Position numbers and translations under genes: made by a program
Part shown: piece by piece, positions 26,540-35,136 of the stretch
How positions within the stretch are numbered: position 1 is the first letter of the stretch
Layout of the letters: each line of letters opens with the position of its first letter
The notes under the pieces: generated by a model
Seen by the model: only the letters and a program-made list of their open reading frames with translations
Database searches by the model: none
What the model was told of the DNA's origin: nothing
Assembly: GCA_020161435.1 (NCBI GenBank)
Contig: JAIUNV010000006.1
Span: 186,001 to 250,000, forward strand
DNA from: Bacteroidota bacterium
GTDB lineage: Bacteria; Bacteroidota; Bacteroidia; Chitinophagales; Chitinophagaceae
Direction: 5' to 3'
Length of the DNA stretch: 64,000 nucleotides

Positions 26540-29500
26540 ATGAATATCCGATTACTTTTTTTATGGAGTTTACTGTTTGCCTGCTTACAGGGCAATGCAC
26601 AATTGACGGCGCAATTTTCCGCCGATCAATTGAGTGGTTGCGCACCTATCAGGGTCATATTTACTGATCAATCTACTGGTACACCCGATCGCTGGCGCTG
26701 GGACTTGGGCAATGGTGTAATCAGCACGGCTCAAAACCCGAGCACAACTTATTTTACGCCGGGGGTTTATACAGTAAGCCTTACCGTATACAGAGGCACT
26801 ACCGATTCTGCAACTATCACTAAAACTTCTTTCATTAACGTATATGCCAACCCAACTGTAAATTTTGGGGCTGTTCCCCGGTTTGGTTGCTTGCCATTGA
26901 GTGTTCAATTTACCGACAGTAGCATAGCGGGCAGCGGTACATTACAAAGCTGGACATGGGATTTTGGCGACGGCACTCTCAGTAATCAACGTAATCCATT
27001 ACACTCATATACCACCCCCGGCAGTTTTACCATTACACTTACTGTGCAAAATAGTGAAGGTTGCAGCCGCACTTTATCGTTGGATAATTATGTTCGGGTG
27101 GGAGACTCGCTGTTGGCACAGTTTACAAAAACTGTGGCCCGAAATTGCGTGGTGCCGGTTAATGTGGCATTCACCAGTACCAGTATTGGTACTAACATCA
27201 CCTCGTGGCAATGGAATTTTGGTGATGGAAACAGCAGCGCTGCCACCAACCCGATTCATACCTATAATGCTGCCGGAGAATATGATGTTGAACTGATTGT
27301 AACCAATGCAGGAGGTTGCTCTGATACCATTATACAAAGAGCAGCAGTAACTGTGGGCAGCCCTACGGCAGCCTTTAACATAGGTGCTGGGCCATTTTGT
27401 ATTGGTCGCCCGGTGGCAATTCAAAATACGTCAACCCCCTTTGCCACTTTTGATTCTACCATATGGCGGTTTAGCGATGGAGTGGTGGTGCGGCAAAGAG
27501 ATGTGAGTCGCATTTTTAATACCCCCGGTGTGTACACATTTAGTATGGCTGTGTGGAAGGGTGGTTGTGTTGATTCAACTCAAGGCAGTTTTACGGTGCT
27601 TGATAAGCCAGCGCCAACATTTAGTTATAGTCCTGCTATTGGGTGCCGGGTACCTCATGTGGTTAATTTTCAAAATACCACACCCAATAGCACCGTCATA
27701 GGCTGGACTTTTGGAAACGGCCAAACCAGTACGCAGCAATCTGCAACTGCTACTTACAATTCGTTGGGCACATTTAGTGTACGCATGATTGTGCGACATG
27801 ATAATGGTTGTATTGACACACTGAATGTTCCGGCAGCTGTAAGAGTGGAAGCGCCCAGAATTACATCAATCAGCGGATTGCCTTTTGATGGTTGTGTGCC
27901 CTATGTGCAAACCTTTGTACCCGTTATTGTAACCAATGATTCTATTGTAAGCTATGCATGGGATTTTGGAGATGGTACCACTGCAGCAGTTCGCAATCCG
28001 ACCAAAACCTTTGGAGTGGCAGGCTCGTTTACTGTTCGGCTAACAATAACTACACTGGGCGGGTGTACGGCCACACTCACAGGTAATGTTCTGGTAAGTG
28101 AAAAGCCTGTAGCTGCATTTACTGCAACGCCAAGGGATGTATGCCCTTCTACGGATGTATCTTTTACCGATCAAAGCACTGGCGCTATTACCCGCTGGCA
28201 ATGGTTTTTTGGCGATGGCGGTTCTTCTGGCACACAAAATCCAACCTATCAGTATAACGATACAGGATGGATGAATGTGCGGTTGATTGTGAGTAATAAT
28301 CAATGCCATGATACATTGACGGTGAATCGCTACATCTACGTACGTCCGCCGATTGCCAGGTTTACAGATTCATTTAGTTGTACCAATCAGTTTCAGCGTT
28401 TTTTTACTAATGCCAGCATTGGCGGTACACAGTGGAAATGGTATTTCGGCAATGGCGATTCATCATCTACCTATAGTCCCAATTATACCTACACCAATAC
28501 AGGTGCTTACACCGTAAGGTTGGTGGCTTCAGATTCTTTATGTGAGCATGAAGCATCTATAGGGATAAATATTTATGATGAAGAGGCCAATATTGAAATG
28601 GAAAAAATGGGCACCTGCCGGAGTAACGAACTTCGGTTTTATGCCCGGGGCCCTAAGCTCAATCCGGCTAATATTGCCAACTATGAATGGACGATTAATG
28701 CGGAGTCTCCCATCAACACCGGTGTCAATTTTTTAGATCGGGTATTGACAGATACTGCAACCCTTGTAGTACGACTGGTGATTACAGATAGAAATGGTTG
28801 CAGCGATACAACCTTGCAAACCTTTACTATTGCAGACATAGGTACACGCATCAACTTTGGGCCAATCAGGCAAGATGTATGCGTTGGTAGCCTTGTCAAT
28901 TTTACAGACTCTACCAGGTTTACCAGTACTAATCCTGTAAGAAGCTGGGAGTGGAACTTCGGATTTGGTAACGACTCTGTATTTACGTCGGCCCCCTTTG
29001 GAGTGGTGTACAATGCAGCGGGTGTTTACAATGTACGGCTAACAGTGGTCGATTCTTTGGGCTGCAGATATACACTTACACGCCCCGCCGCTGTAGAAGT
29101 GCATGAATCTACCGCCCGGTTTATTGCCAGCGATACGTTGGTGTGTTTGAACACTCCAATTCGTTTCACTAATCAATCCATTGGTTCAAATGGTTCTGTA
29201 CTAACGTATAACTGGGATTTTGGCAATGGACAACAGAGCACCATACTCAATCCTTCGGTAACTTATGCAGCCGAAGGCGTGTACACTGTTTCGCTGGCCA
29301 TTGCAGATAGCTATGGTTGTGTGGATACATTAACAAGACCTCAGTACATAACCGTAGCCAATGCCAGGGCCAGTTTTTCTATGAGTGATTCTTTTAGTAC
29401 CTGCCCGCCTTTGTTGGTGATTTTTTCCAATACTTCTATCAACAACAGGCAAAACTTTTGGGACTTCGGCAATGGCAATAATTCCATTGTGGTAAGTCCT

Positions 29501-31354
29501 GCACATACATTTACAAGCCCCGGTATTTTTAATGTTAAGCTTCGAGTGGTGGGCAATGGCGGTTGTGTGGATTCGGTAACCCGTCAGGTAGAAATTCGTG
29601 GCCCACAAGGTACTTTTACCTATGGACCGCTCATTGGATGTCCGCCGCTGGGGGTTTCTTTTTCGGCTACAACCATTAACACCCGATATTATACATGGGA
29701 TTACAGCGACGGTACTTCTGACCTTACAGGAAACAACACGGCAAACCACAATTATCTTACGCCGGGTTCTTATGTGCCACGCCTTATTTTGGAAGACGGC
29801 CTTGGCTGTAAAGTACCTGTTCAGGGAACGGATACCATACATGTGCTTGGTGCAAGAGCACTCATACAATCGGTTATGCAAAACGCCTTTTGCGATTCAG
29901 CTACTGTATCGTTTACCGATTCTTCTATTACCAACGATATAGTGGTGCGGTACCGCTGGCGCTTTGGCGATGGCATTGAGTCTTCGCTTCGAAATCCTAC
30001 TCATACTTACAGAACGCCGGGTGTGTATCAGGTTACTTTTGAAGTGTGGACGGCCAATAATTGTTATGCTTCCGACACGTTGGATGTACCTGTGATAATT
30101 TCTCCATCGCCACAACTGGCCTACAATGCTCCACCAGCCGTTTGTGTGCCGGCGCAGGTGCAGTTTACGGGTGTATGGCTCAATGCCGATACAACGCAAA
30201 TGAGCTATCAATGGAGTTTTGGCAACGGGCAGGTGAGCAATCAACTCATCCCTTCGCTGGTAAGTTATACACTGCCTGGTACGTATAACGTACAACTGAT
30301 TGGTGTAAACAGGTTTGGATGTACTGATACCGTGTTGCAACCATTGATTGTGAATGATACGCCGAGGGTGGTAGCAGGGCCGGGCTTATACATTTGCCGC
30401 GGCACACCACAAGCATTACTGGCCACAGGCGCAGCTACGTATGTGTGGGATGCAGACCCAACGTTAAGTTGTACCAGTTGCGCATCACCACTTGCTAATC
30501 CTCCATCGAATCGCATTTACCGTGTTACTGGTACCGATGTAAACGGGTGTACTTCCAGCGATACTGCTTTGGTAAGGGTAAAAGCTCCCGGTATTTTAAG
30601 TATTGGCTTAGGCGATACCATTTGTGTGGGTGAATCAGTACAGTTACGGTCGCAGGGTTATGATATACTTTCCTGGTCGCCATCAGCCGGGTTAAGCAAC
30701 CCCAATGTGGCTAATCCTGTAGCCCGGCCTGTAAGCACTACCCGCTATAGAGTTACCGGTTCCGATTCTTTAGGCTGTTTCACCGACTCTGCATTTGTAT
30801 CTGTAGTAGTGTATCCAATTCCGCAGTTTAATATTGTAGAAACCAGCATTAGAACTGCAGGTGGAGTAGTCGTACCATTGCGTACACAATCATCGCCCGA
30901 TATCATCAGGTGGAGTTGGTCGCCGGCACAGGGCCTTAGTTGCATTGTTTGTCCCGAGCCTAATGCAACAGTTAACAGACGTATTACCTACACTGCTACT
31001 GCTACCAATGCAGGTGGCTGTGTGGCAAAGGATACCATTTTTGTAGAGCCCTATTGCACTGGCGATAATGTGTTTTTACCCAATACTTTTTCGCCTAATG
31101 GTGATGGACAGAATGATGTGTTCTATCCTCGTGGAGAGGGAGTAATAGGTATTAAGAGTATGATCATTTTTAACCGGTGGGGAGAAGTGATGTATGAACG
31201 AAAGAATTTTGCATTGAATGATCCGACAACCGGTTGGAATGGCACGTACAAAGGCGTCGCCCTTACTCCGGATGTGTATGTTTATCTGGTTGAAGTGCAA
31301 TGTGGCAATAATGAAATTTTTGGATTAAAAGGTAACGTAACGCTATTGAAGTAG
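26540..31354 (+). CDS. giant PKD-repeat surface protein with T9SS type B (gliding-type) C-terminal domain
   Basis: A 1604-residue predicted surface protein. The signal peptide MNIRLLFLWSLLFACLQGNAQ sets the start at 26540; the frame from 26387 only adds unlikely residues. Residues about 25-1270 are some 14-15 PKD-like repeats, each with a core such as WDFGDG or WNFGDG followed by a G-x-Y/F-x-V strand. One (near 740) has lost the core. About 1275-1505 holds three Ig-like modules with paired Cys. The C-terminus from about 1510 (NVFLPNTFSPNGDGQNDVF) is the gliding-motility-associated sorting domain exported by T9SS. The SprF-like gene follows after 12 bases, as sprF follows sprB in gliding bacteria. 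Adhesin-like function is inference. Confidence 0.9.
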   Translation: MNIRLLFLWSLLFACLQGNAQLTAQFSADQLSGCAPIRVIFTDQSTGTPDRWRWDLGNGVISTAQNPSTTYFTPGVYTVSLTVYRGTTDSATITKTSFINVYANPTVNFGAVPRFGCLPLSVQFTDSSIAGSGTLQSWTWDFGDGTLSNQRNPLHSYTTPGSFTITLTVQNSEGCSRTLSLDNYVRVGDSLLAQFTKTVARNCVVPVNVAFTSTSIGTNITSWQWNFGDGNSSAATNPIHTYNAAGEYDVELIVTNAGGCSDTIIQRAAVTVGSPTAAFNIGAGPFCIGRPVAIQNTSTPFATFDSTIWRFSDGVVVRQRDVSRIFNTPGVYTFSMAVWKGGCVDSTQGSFTVLDKPAPTFSYSPAIGCRVPHVVNFQNTTPNSTVIGWTFGNGQTSTQQSATATYNSLGTFSVRMIVRHDNGCIDTLNVPAAVRVEAPRITSISGLPFDGCVPYVQTFVPVIVTNDSIVSYAWDFGDGTTAAVRNPTKTFGVAGSFTVRLTITTLGGCTATLTGNVLVSEKPVAAFTATPRDVCPSTDVSFTDQSTGAITRWQWFFGDGGSSGTQNPTYQYNDTGWMNVRLIVSNNQCHDTLTVNRYIYVRPPIARFTDSFSCTNQFQRFFTNASIGGTQWKWYFGNGDSSSTYSPNYTYTNTGAYTVRLVASDSLCEHEASIGINIYDEEANIEMEKMGTCRSNELRFYARGPKLNPANIANYEWTINAESPINTGVNFLDRVLTDTATLVVRLVITDRNGCSDTTLQTFTIADIGTRINFGPIRQDVCVGSLVNFTDSTRFTSTNPVRSWEWNFGFGNDSVFTSAPFGVVYNAAGVYNVRLTVVDSLGCRYTLTRPAAVEVHESTARFIASDTLVCLNTPIRFTNQSIGSNGSVLTYNWDFGNGQQSTILNPSVTYAAEGVYTVSLAIADSYGCVDTLTRPQYITVANARASFSMSDSFSTCPPLLVIFSNTSINNRQNFWDFGNGNNSIVVSPAHTFTSPGIFNVKLRVVGNGGCVDSVTRQVEIRGPQGTFTYGPLIGCPPLGVSFSATTINTRYYTWDYSDGTSDLTGNNTANHNYLTPGSYVPRLILEDGLGCKVPVQGTDTIHVLGARALIQSVMQNAFCDSATVSFTDSSITNDIVVRYRWRFGDGIESSLRNPTHTYRTPGVYQVTFEVWTANNCYASDTLDVPVIISPSPQLAYNAPPAVCVPAQVQFTGVWLNADTTQMSYQWSFGNGQVSNQLIPSLVSYTLPGTYNVQLIGVNRFGCTDTVLQPLIVNDTPRVVAGPGLYICRGTPQALLATGAATYVWDADPTLSCTSCASPLANPPSNRIYRVTGTDVNGCTSSDTALVRVKAPGILSIGLGDTICVGESVQLRSQGYDILSWSPSAGLSNPNVANPVARPVSTTRYRVTGSDSLGCFTDSAFVSVVVYPIPQFNIVETSIRTAGGVVVPLRTQSSPDIIRWSWSPAQGLSCIVCPEPNATVNRRITYTATATNAGGCVAKDTIFVEPYCTGDNVFLPNTFSPNGDGQNDVFYPRGEGVIGIKSMIIFNRWGEVMYERKNFALNDPTTGWNGTYKGVALTPDVYVYLVEVQCGNNEIFGLKGNVTLLK

Positions 31355-31366
31355 CAAACAGCCATC

Positions 31367-32398
31367 ATGCGTAAACACTACCTGCACATATCATTCTTTA
31401 TCTTACTGCTGCCTTTGGGGCTGTTCAGTCAGGATATCCATTTGTCACAGTTTTTTGAAGCACCGCTGTGGCGCAATCCATCACTGGCGGGCATTTTTAC
31501 CGGCGACTTCAGGGCGCAGGGTGTGTATCGTACCCAATGGGGGGCTGTTACTGTACCTTATCGTACTGGTTCATTTAATGCTGAATACAAAATGCCTATT
31601 GGAGCCGCCAACGATTTTCTTACCATCGGCGGGCAAATGATGTATGACATGGCGGGTACTACTAATTTCAAAACCACCCATCTTTTACCAACCATTAACT
31701 ATCATAAATCGCTGAGCGATAACAAAACCAAATATCTGTCGCTGGGTTTTATGGGGGGATATGTGCAGCGATCTATCGATCAAAGTAAAGTAACCACCAA
31801 CAGCCAGTACGATGGTACCGGCTGGAATCCGATGTTGAGCATCAATGAATCGTTGGCCAATTACAATCGTGGCTATGGCGATGCCAGTGTGGGGTTGTCT
31901 TTCAACTCGGGTATGGGCGAAAGTGAATACGATAATTATTTCGTTGGTGTGGCTTATCATCACTTCAACAGGCCATCCAATTCATTTTACAGAAACCCTG
32001 ATATTGAATTGAGCCCAAAATGGGTGTATTCATTCGGGCTCCGCTTTGGCATGACGCCCAATACTTACCTCACTTTGCAGGCAGACCATACCCGGCAAAA
32101 CAGCTACAATGAAACGCTGGCCGGCGGCATGGTAGGTTTTGCTTTGAGCGGATACGATTTTACCGACAGTCAATACAACATTCATTTCGGGGGCTTTCTG
32201 CGTTTGAAAGATGCGGTTATTCCTGTGGTAAAACTCGATTTCAAACCATTTTCTGCGGCCTTGAGCTACGATATTAATATTTCGCCACTGCGTACCGCTA
32301 GCCTGGGCAGGGGAGGGTTTGAGTTGTCCATTACTTATCAGGCATTTTTCGACAGAGATAACAGCACTAAAAATGCGGTACATTGCCCTCGGTTTTAA
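31367..32398 (+). CDS. PorP/SprF family outer membrane protein, partner of the PKD protein
   Basis: A 343-residue outer-membrane protein of the PorP/SprF family. The signal peptide (HISFFILLLPLGLFS) is followed by the hallmark QDIHLSQFFEAPLWRNPSLAG, and the protein ends in RGGFELSITYQAF with a terminal Phe. It is 12 bases behind the PKD/type B sorting protein, a pairing in which the SprF-like protein helps secretion or surface attachment of the partner. It resembles the copy at 3.9 kb in layout. The next gene follows after 9 bases, so these three may form one operon. Confidence 0.92.
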   Translation: MRKHYLHISFFILLLPLGLFSQDIHLSQFFEAPLWRNPSLAGIFTGDFRAQGVYRTQWGAVTVPYRTGSFNAEYKMPIGAANDFLTIGGQMMYDMAGTTNFKTTHLLPTINYHKSLSDNKTKYLSLGFMGGYVQRSIDQSKVTTNSQYDGTGWNPMLSINESLANYNRGYGDASVGLSFNSGMGESEYDNYFVGVAYHHFNRPSNSFYRNPDIELSPKWVYSFGLRFGMTPNTYLTLQADHTRQNSYNETLAGGMVGFALSGYDFTDSQYNIHFGGFLRLKDAVIPVVKLDFKPFSAALSYDINISPLRTASLGRGGFELSITYQAFFDRDNSTKNAVHCPRF

Positions 32399-32407
32399 TG
32401 CTGAGGT

Positions 32408-34009
32408 ATGTACACGAATGTTTATTATCAAAAAAGGTTTTGGTGGTTGCTGCTGGCGGTTGCAGGCTTATTGTTTTTACACTTGGGCGCAGCTCCGGTG
32501 TACATTTTAGACGAAGCCAAAAATGCCCAGTGTGCCCGAGAAATGTGGCATGCCGGCGCATGGGTGGTGCCCACTTTTAATGGCGACCTACGTACTGATA
32601 AACCAGCGTTGCATTATTGGTTCATGCATGTGGCCTTCTCTATGTTTGGCGATGGCGCATGGCAAGCCCGTTTTTTTAGTGCCATCATGGGTATTGGTAC
32701 CGTACTTATTACTTTTTTGTTTGTACGAAAACTCAGCACCGCTACGCATGCTTTTTTTTCGGCTCTTGCACTGGCGCTGTCTACGCATTTTTTATTCGAG
32801 TTCAGGTTGGCCGTACCCGACCCGTACCTCATATTTTTTACAGCACTTGGCTTGTTTTCTGCGTTGCAGTATTTACAGCAAAAAAGCACTTGGTGGTTGC
32901 TGGCTACAGCAGCCTCATTGGCATTGGCTACATTGGCCAAAGGTCCGGTAGCATTGGGTTTGCCCGGTATTGTAATACTGTTGTATGTAGTAATTCGCAA
33001 GCAGTGGTGGGTGCTCACAGATGTACGGTTATTACTGGCAGCTGTGGTGTACACAGGCATAGCAGCACCTTGGTATTGGGCAGTACATCAGGCCACACAA
33101 GGGGCCTTTACACAAGGTTTTTTTCTGGAGCACAACCTTAGCCGCTTTAGCAGCGAAATGGAAGGCCATGGCGGTCCGTTTTTTGTTACCATCCTCATTG
33201 TACTTATTGGCATGTTGCCTTTTAGTACGCACATTGCTTCACTCGCAGGCTTGATGCGCCGTAAGCCCATGTCTGATCTGGTGTTGTTTAGCCTGCTGGT
33301 ATCATTGGTATACATCTTGTTTTTTACCATTAGCAGCACAAAACTGCCCAACTATCCCATGCCTTGCTATCCATTTGTAGCGGTACTGCTGGGCTATCTG
33401 CTTACAGAAATACTGCACGGAAATGCCACTTGGAAAAAATACACCTGGTGGGTGCTGGGGATAATCGGGCTGGCACTGCCCATAGGTGGTTTTGTGGCGT
33501 TGGGCATGGAACCGGAAACAGCCCCTTATCGCTGGTGGGCCCTTGGTTTGCTGGTGCTGCCCGTTGGCATTTTGCTGGCCGCCCTACGGCCACAAAGCAA
33601 ACCCGGCAATGCCATTGCGTGGCTGGCGGGCACTTATTTGTTATTCAATACTTTTTTTCTGGCCATTGCTTATCCGTTGGTCTATCAGCAAAATCCGGTT
33701 ACGCTGTTACAGCCCATTTTAAACAAGGGCAAAAACACAGTGGTGGCATACAAAGATTTCAATCCAGCTTTCCTTTTTAATGCCAAAAATCCAGGTTTTC
33801 GGATACAAGTTTTTACAGATACTGCGGAGTTGCACAAATTCTGTTCAGCTTTTTCTGCGCAAAATAAATCACCAGTTTATATCATCTCCAGAACAGATAA
33901 GTTGCTGGAATTGAATACGTTACCGCTTTTAGAGATTGCCCGCAAACGTGACCTTTTTGAAATTCCAACCACTGTTTTATTGCAATGGAAGGCAAATTTT
34001 GAAAATTGA
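32408..34009 (+). CDS. family 39 glycosyltransferase (ArnT-like)
   Basis: A 533-residue integral membrane glycosyltransferase of the GT39/ArnT type, which takes sugars from polyprenyl-phosphate donors. The N-terminal membrane segment is followed by the periplasmic loop motif LDEAKNAQCAREM (with the Asp-Glu pair) and TDKPALHYWFM, both family signatures. About 10-12 membrane segments follow, and a soluble C-terminal part of about 100 residues. The acceptor could be lipid A or a surface protein. Its place after the PKD and SprF-like genes suggests a possible role in surface glycosylation, which is speculative. Confidence 0.88.
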   Translation: MYTNVYYQKRFWWLLLAVAGLLFLHLGAAPVYILDEAKNAQCAREMWHAGAWVVPTFNGDLRTDKPALHYWFMHVAFSMFGDGAWQARFFSAIMGIGTVLITFLFVRKLSTATHAFFSALALALSTHFLFEFRLAVPDPYLIFFTALGLFSALQYLQQKSTWWLLATAASLALATLAKGPVALGLPGIVILLYVVIRKQWWVLTDVRLLLAAVVYTGIAAPWYWAVHQATQGAFTQGFFLEHNLSRFSSEMEGHGGPFFVTILIVLIGMLPFSTHIASLAGLMRRKPMSDLVLFSLLVSLVYILFFTISSTKLPNYPMPCYPFVAVLLGYLLTEILHGNATWKKYTWWVLGIIGLALPIGGFVALGMEPETAPYRWWALGLLVLPVGILLAALRPQSKPGNAIAWLAGTYLLFNTFFLAIAYPLVYQQNPVTLLQPILNKGKNTVVAYKDFNPAFLFNAKNPGFRIQVFTDTAELHKFCSAFSAQNKSPVYIISRTDKLLELNTLPLLEIARKRDLFEIPTTVLLQWKANFEN

Positions 34010-34010
34010 T

Positions 34011-34040
34011 TTTGCTCGAAAGCATAAATAACTATTTTTG
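34011..34040 (+). promoter_or_regulatory. Bacteroidota-type promoter of tRNA-Ser
   Basis: TTTG at 34011-34014, 18 bases, then TATTTTTG at 34033-34040: both consensus elements, one base off the ideal spacing. It lies 31 bases before the tRNA gene. Confidence 0.62.
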
Positions 34041-34071
34041 CTGCCCCTTCAAAAAGAGAAGGTGTTCGGCC

Positions 34072-34160
34072 GGTGAGGTGGATGAGTGGCTGAAATCAGT
34101 AGTTTGCTAAACTGCCGTACGGGTTAAACTGTACCGCGGGTTCGAATCCCGCCCTCACCG
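34072..34160 (+). tRNA. tRNA-Ser (GCT)
   Basis: The 7-bp acceptor stem is GGTGAGG (34072-34078) with CCTCACC (34153-34159), with G as discriminator at 34160. The anticodon arm GTAGT/ACTGC encloses the loop TTGCTAA, giving anticodon GCT. A long variable arm (GTAC paired with GTAC) marks it as a class II tRNA, and the T arm is GCGGG-TTCGAAT-CCCGC. CCA is not encoded; CA follows the discriminator. Confidence 0.93.
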
Positions 34161-34301
34161 CAAATGGTTTTTTTAAGGTTCTAAAATGAAATTGGCAGAA
34201 CCTTTGGATGATGAAAGACTTAATGGTTGAAATAGGTGCGTGACCAGAACAAAACCCGAAAATGTTGAAGATCTGATCTCGACCCACATTTAAACACACG
34301 C

Positions 34302-34664
34302 ATGTTTGACTTTGAAAAGTTAGAGGTTTATCAGGTTACAAAAACGCAGAACATCGAGGTGCTCAAGTTTTTGTTTCAGCAAAACGATTTAAATGCCGAC
34401 TTCGCCACGCAGTGGAAAGAAGCCAGTATGGGCACGGTCATTAATTTGGCTGAAAGCACTGCCCGTATGACGCATCCGGAAAAGAAACATTTCCTGACCA
34501 TTGCCAGAGGCAACATTAATAGTTGTGTTGCACTCATGGAACTGGGCAAAGAAATCGGCTGGATTGACCAAACTACTTTTGAGCATTTTTATACTCGCTA
34601 CGAGCAAATGAGTAAAATGATGCTGGGTATGATTCGCAGTTTCAGCAGTGAGACTAAAATCTAA
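34302..34664 (+). CDS. four-helix bundle protein (S23 / rRNA intervening-sequence family)
   Basis: A 120-residue helical protein of the four-helix bundle family once named for ORFs in 23S rRNA intervening sequences. Family features are the N-terminal FEKLEVYQ, the AESTARMTHPEKKHFLTIARG segment and the C-terminal YEQMSKMMLGMIRSF. Its biochemical function is unknown. Its location is notable: it sits alone between tRNA-Ser and tRNA-Pro, 23 bases before the latter. Confidence 0.87.
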   Translation: MFDFEKLEVYQVTKTQNIEVLKFLFQQNDLNADFATQWKEASMGTVINLAESTARMTHPEKKHFLTIARGNINSCVALMELGKEIGWIDQTTFEHFYTRYEQMSKMMLGMIRSFSSETKI

Positions 34665-34687
34665 AGCACTGGTTTTTAAAGATAGTT

Positions 34688-34761
34688 CGGGAAGTAGCGC
34701 AGGCCGGTAGCGCACCTGGTTTGGGACCAGGGGGTCGCAGGTTCGAATCCTGTCTTCCCGA
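34688..34761 (+). tRNA. tRNA-Pro (TGG)
   Basis: The acceptor stem is CGGGAAG (34688-34694) with CTTCCCG (34754-34760), discriminator A at 34761. The anticodon arm CCTGG/CCAGG encloses TTTGGGA, giving anticodon TGG. The T arm is GCAGG-TTCGAAT-CCTGT. Its 3' end and downstream terminator are repeated twice downstream. Confidence 0.95.
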
Positions 34762-34768
34762 CAAAGAG

Positions 34769-34800
34769 GAGTGATGAGCGAAAGCCATCACTCTTTTTTT
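34769..34800 (+). terminator. terminator of tRNA-Pro, directly abutting a start codon
   Basis: GAGTGATG (34769-34776) pairs with CATCACTC (34786-34793), followed by seven Ts. The ATG of the first GIY-YIG ORF begins on the next base (34801). Confidence 0.85.
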
Positions 34801-35043
34801 ATGCTCCATTTTGTTTACATCATTCAAAGTTTAAAACATCATCGCTACTACTGTGGTGCATCTGCAGATGTGGAGTCAAGGCTAGAAAAGCATAATGCTA
34901 AAGCCACAACCAGTACCAGAAATGGTGTACCATGGGTACTGGTACGCATTGTAGAGTGTGCCACAAAGCAAGAGGCATTGCAGTTGGAAATAATTATCAA
35001 AAAGAGGGGTATTGGCAGATGGATAGCTGAACATCCCGAGTAG
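34801..35043 (+). CDS. small GIY-YIG nuclease-domain protein, copy 1
   Basis: An 80-residue stand-alone GIY-YIG (URI-type) domain. The two signature strands are FVYIIQSL and YYCG (a variant of YIG with Cys). The Arg of SRLEKHN and the Glu of ALQLEIIIKK fit the catalytic Arg and metal-binding Glu. The start at 34801 directly follows the T-tract of the tRNA terminator, so there is no room for a normal leader. An in-frame ATG at 34774 inside the hairpin would add nine residues (MSESHHSFF). Expression would need readthrough from tRNA-Pro. Homing-type or tRNA-gene-linked activity is inference. The other copy is about 69 percent identical. Confidence 0.82.
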   Translation: MLHFVYIIQSLKHHRYYCGASADVESRLEKHNAKATTSTRNGVPWVLVRIVECATKQEALQLEIIIKKRGIGRWIAEHPE

Positions 35044-35099
35044 TGAATCCCGCTTTAGGGCGGGAGGGTCGCCACGCTAGAAGCGTGGTCTTCCCGACA
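35044..35099 (+). other. tRNA-like block 1 with acceptor-type minihelix
   Basis: It starts at the ORF stop codon and ends in the 3' end of tRNA-Pro with discriminator A. CGGGAGG (35061-35067) can pair with CTTCCCG (35090-35096) as a 7-bp acceptor-like helix (one G-T pair) enclosing a 6-bp arm, CCACGC/GCGTGG, with a 5-base loop. The normal TTCGAAT loop is missing. An alternative hairpin, TCCCGC/GCGGGA (35048-35053 with 35060-35065), uses some of the same bases. Compared with block 2 it lacks the D-arm. It cannot be a normal tRNA. Confidence 0.65.
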
Positions 35100-35104
35100 A
35101 AGAG

Positions 35105-35136
35105 GAGTGATGAGCGAAAGCCATCACTCTTTTTTT
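35105..35136 (+). terminator. second copy of the tRNA-Pro-type terminator
   Basis: Identical to 34769-34800: stem GAGTGATG/CATCACTC (35105-35112 with 35122-35129) and seven Ts. It again abuts the ATG of a GIY-YIG ORF at 35137. Confidence 0.85.

Noticed and set aside
26387..26540. Longer N-terminus for the PKD protein
   Set aside because: The added 51 residues are not signal-like and would bury the clear signal peptide that begins at 26540.
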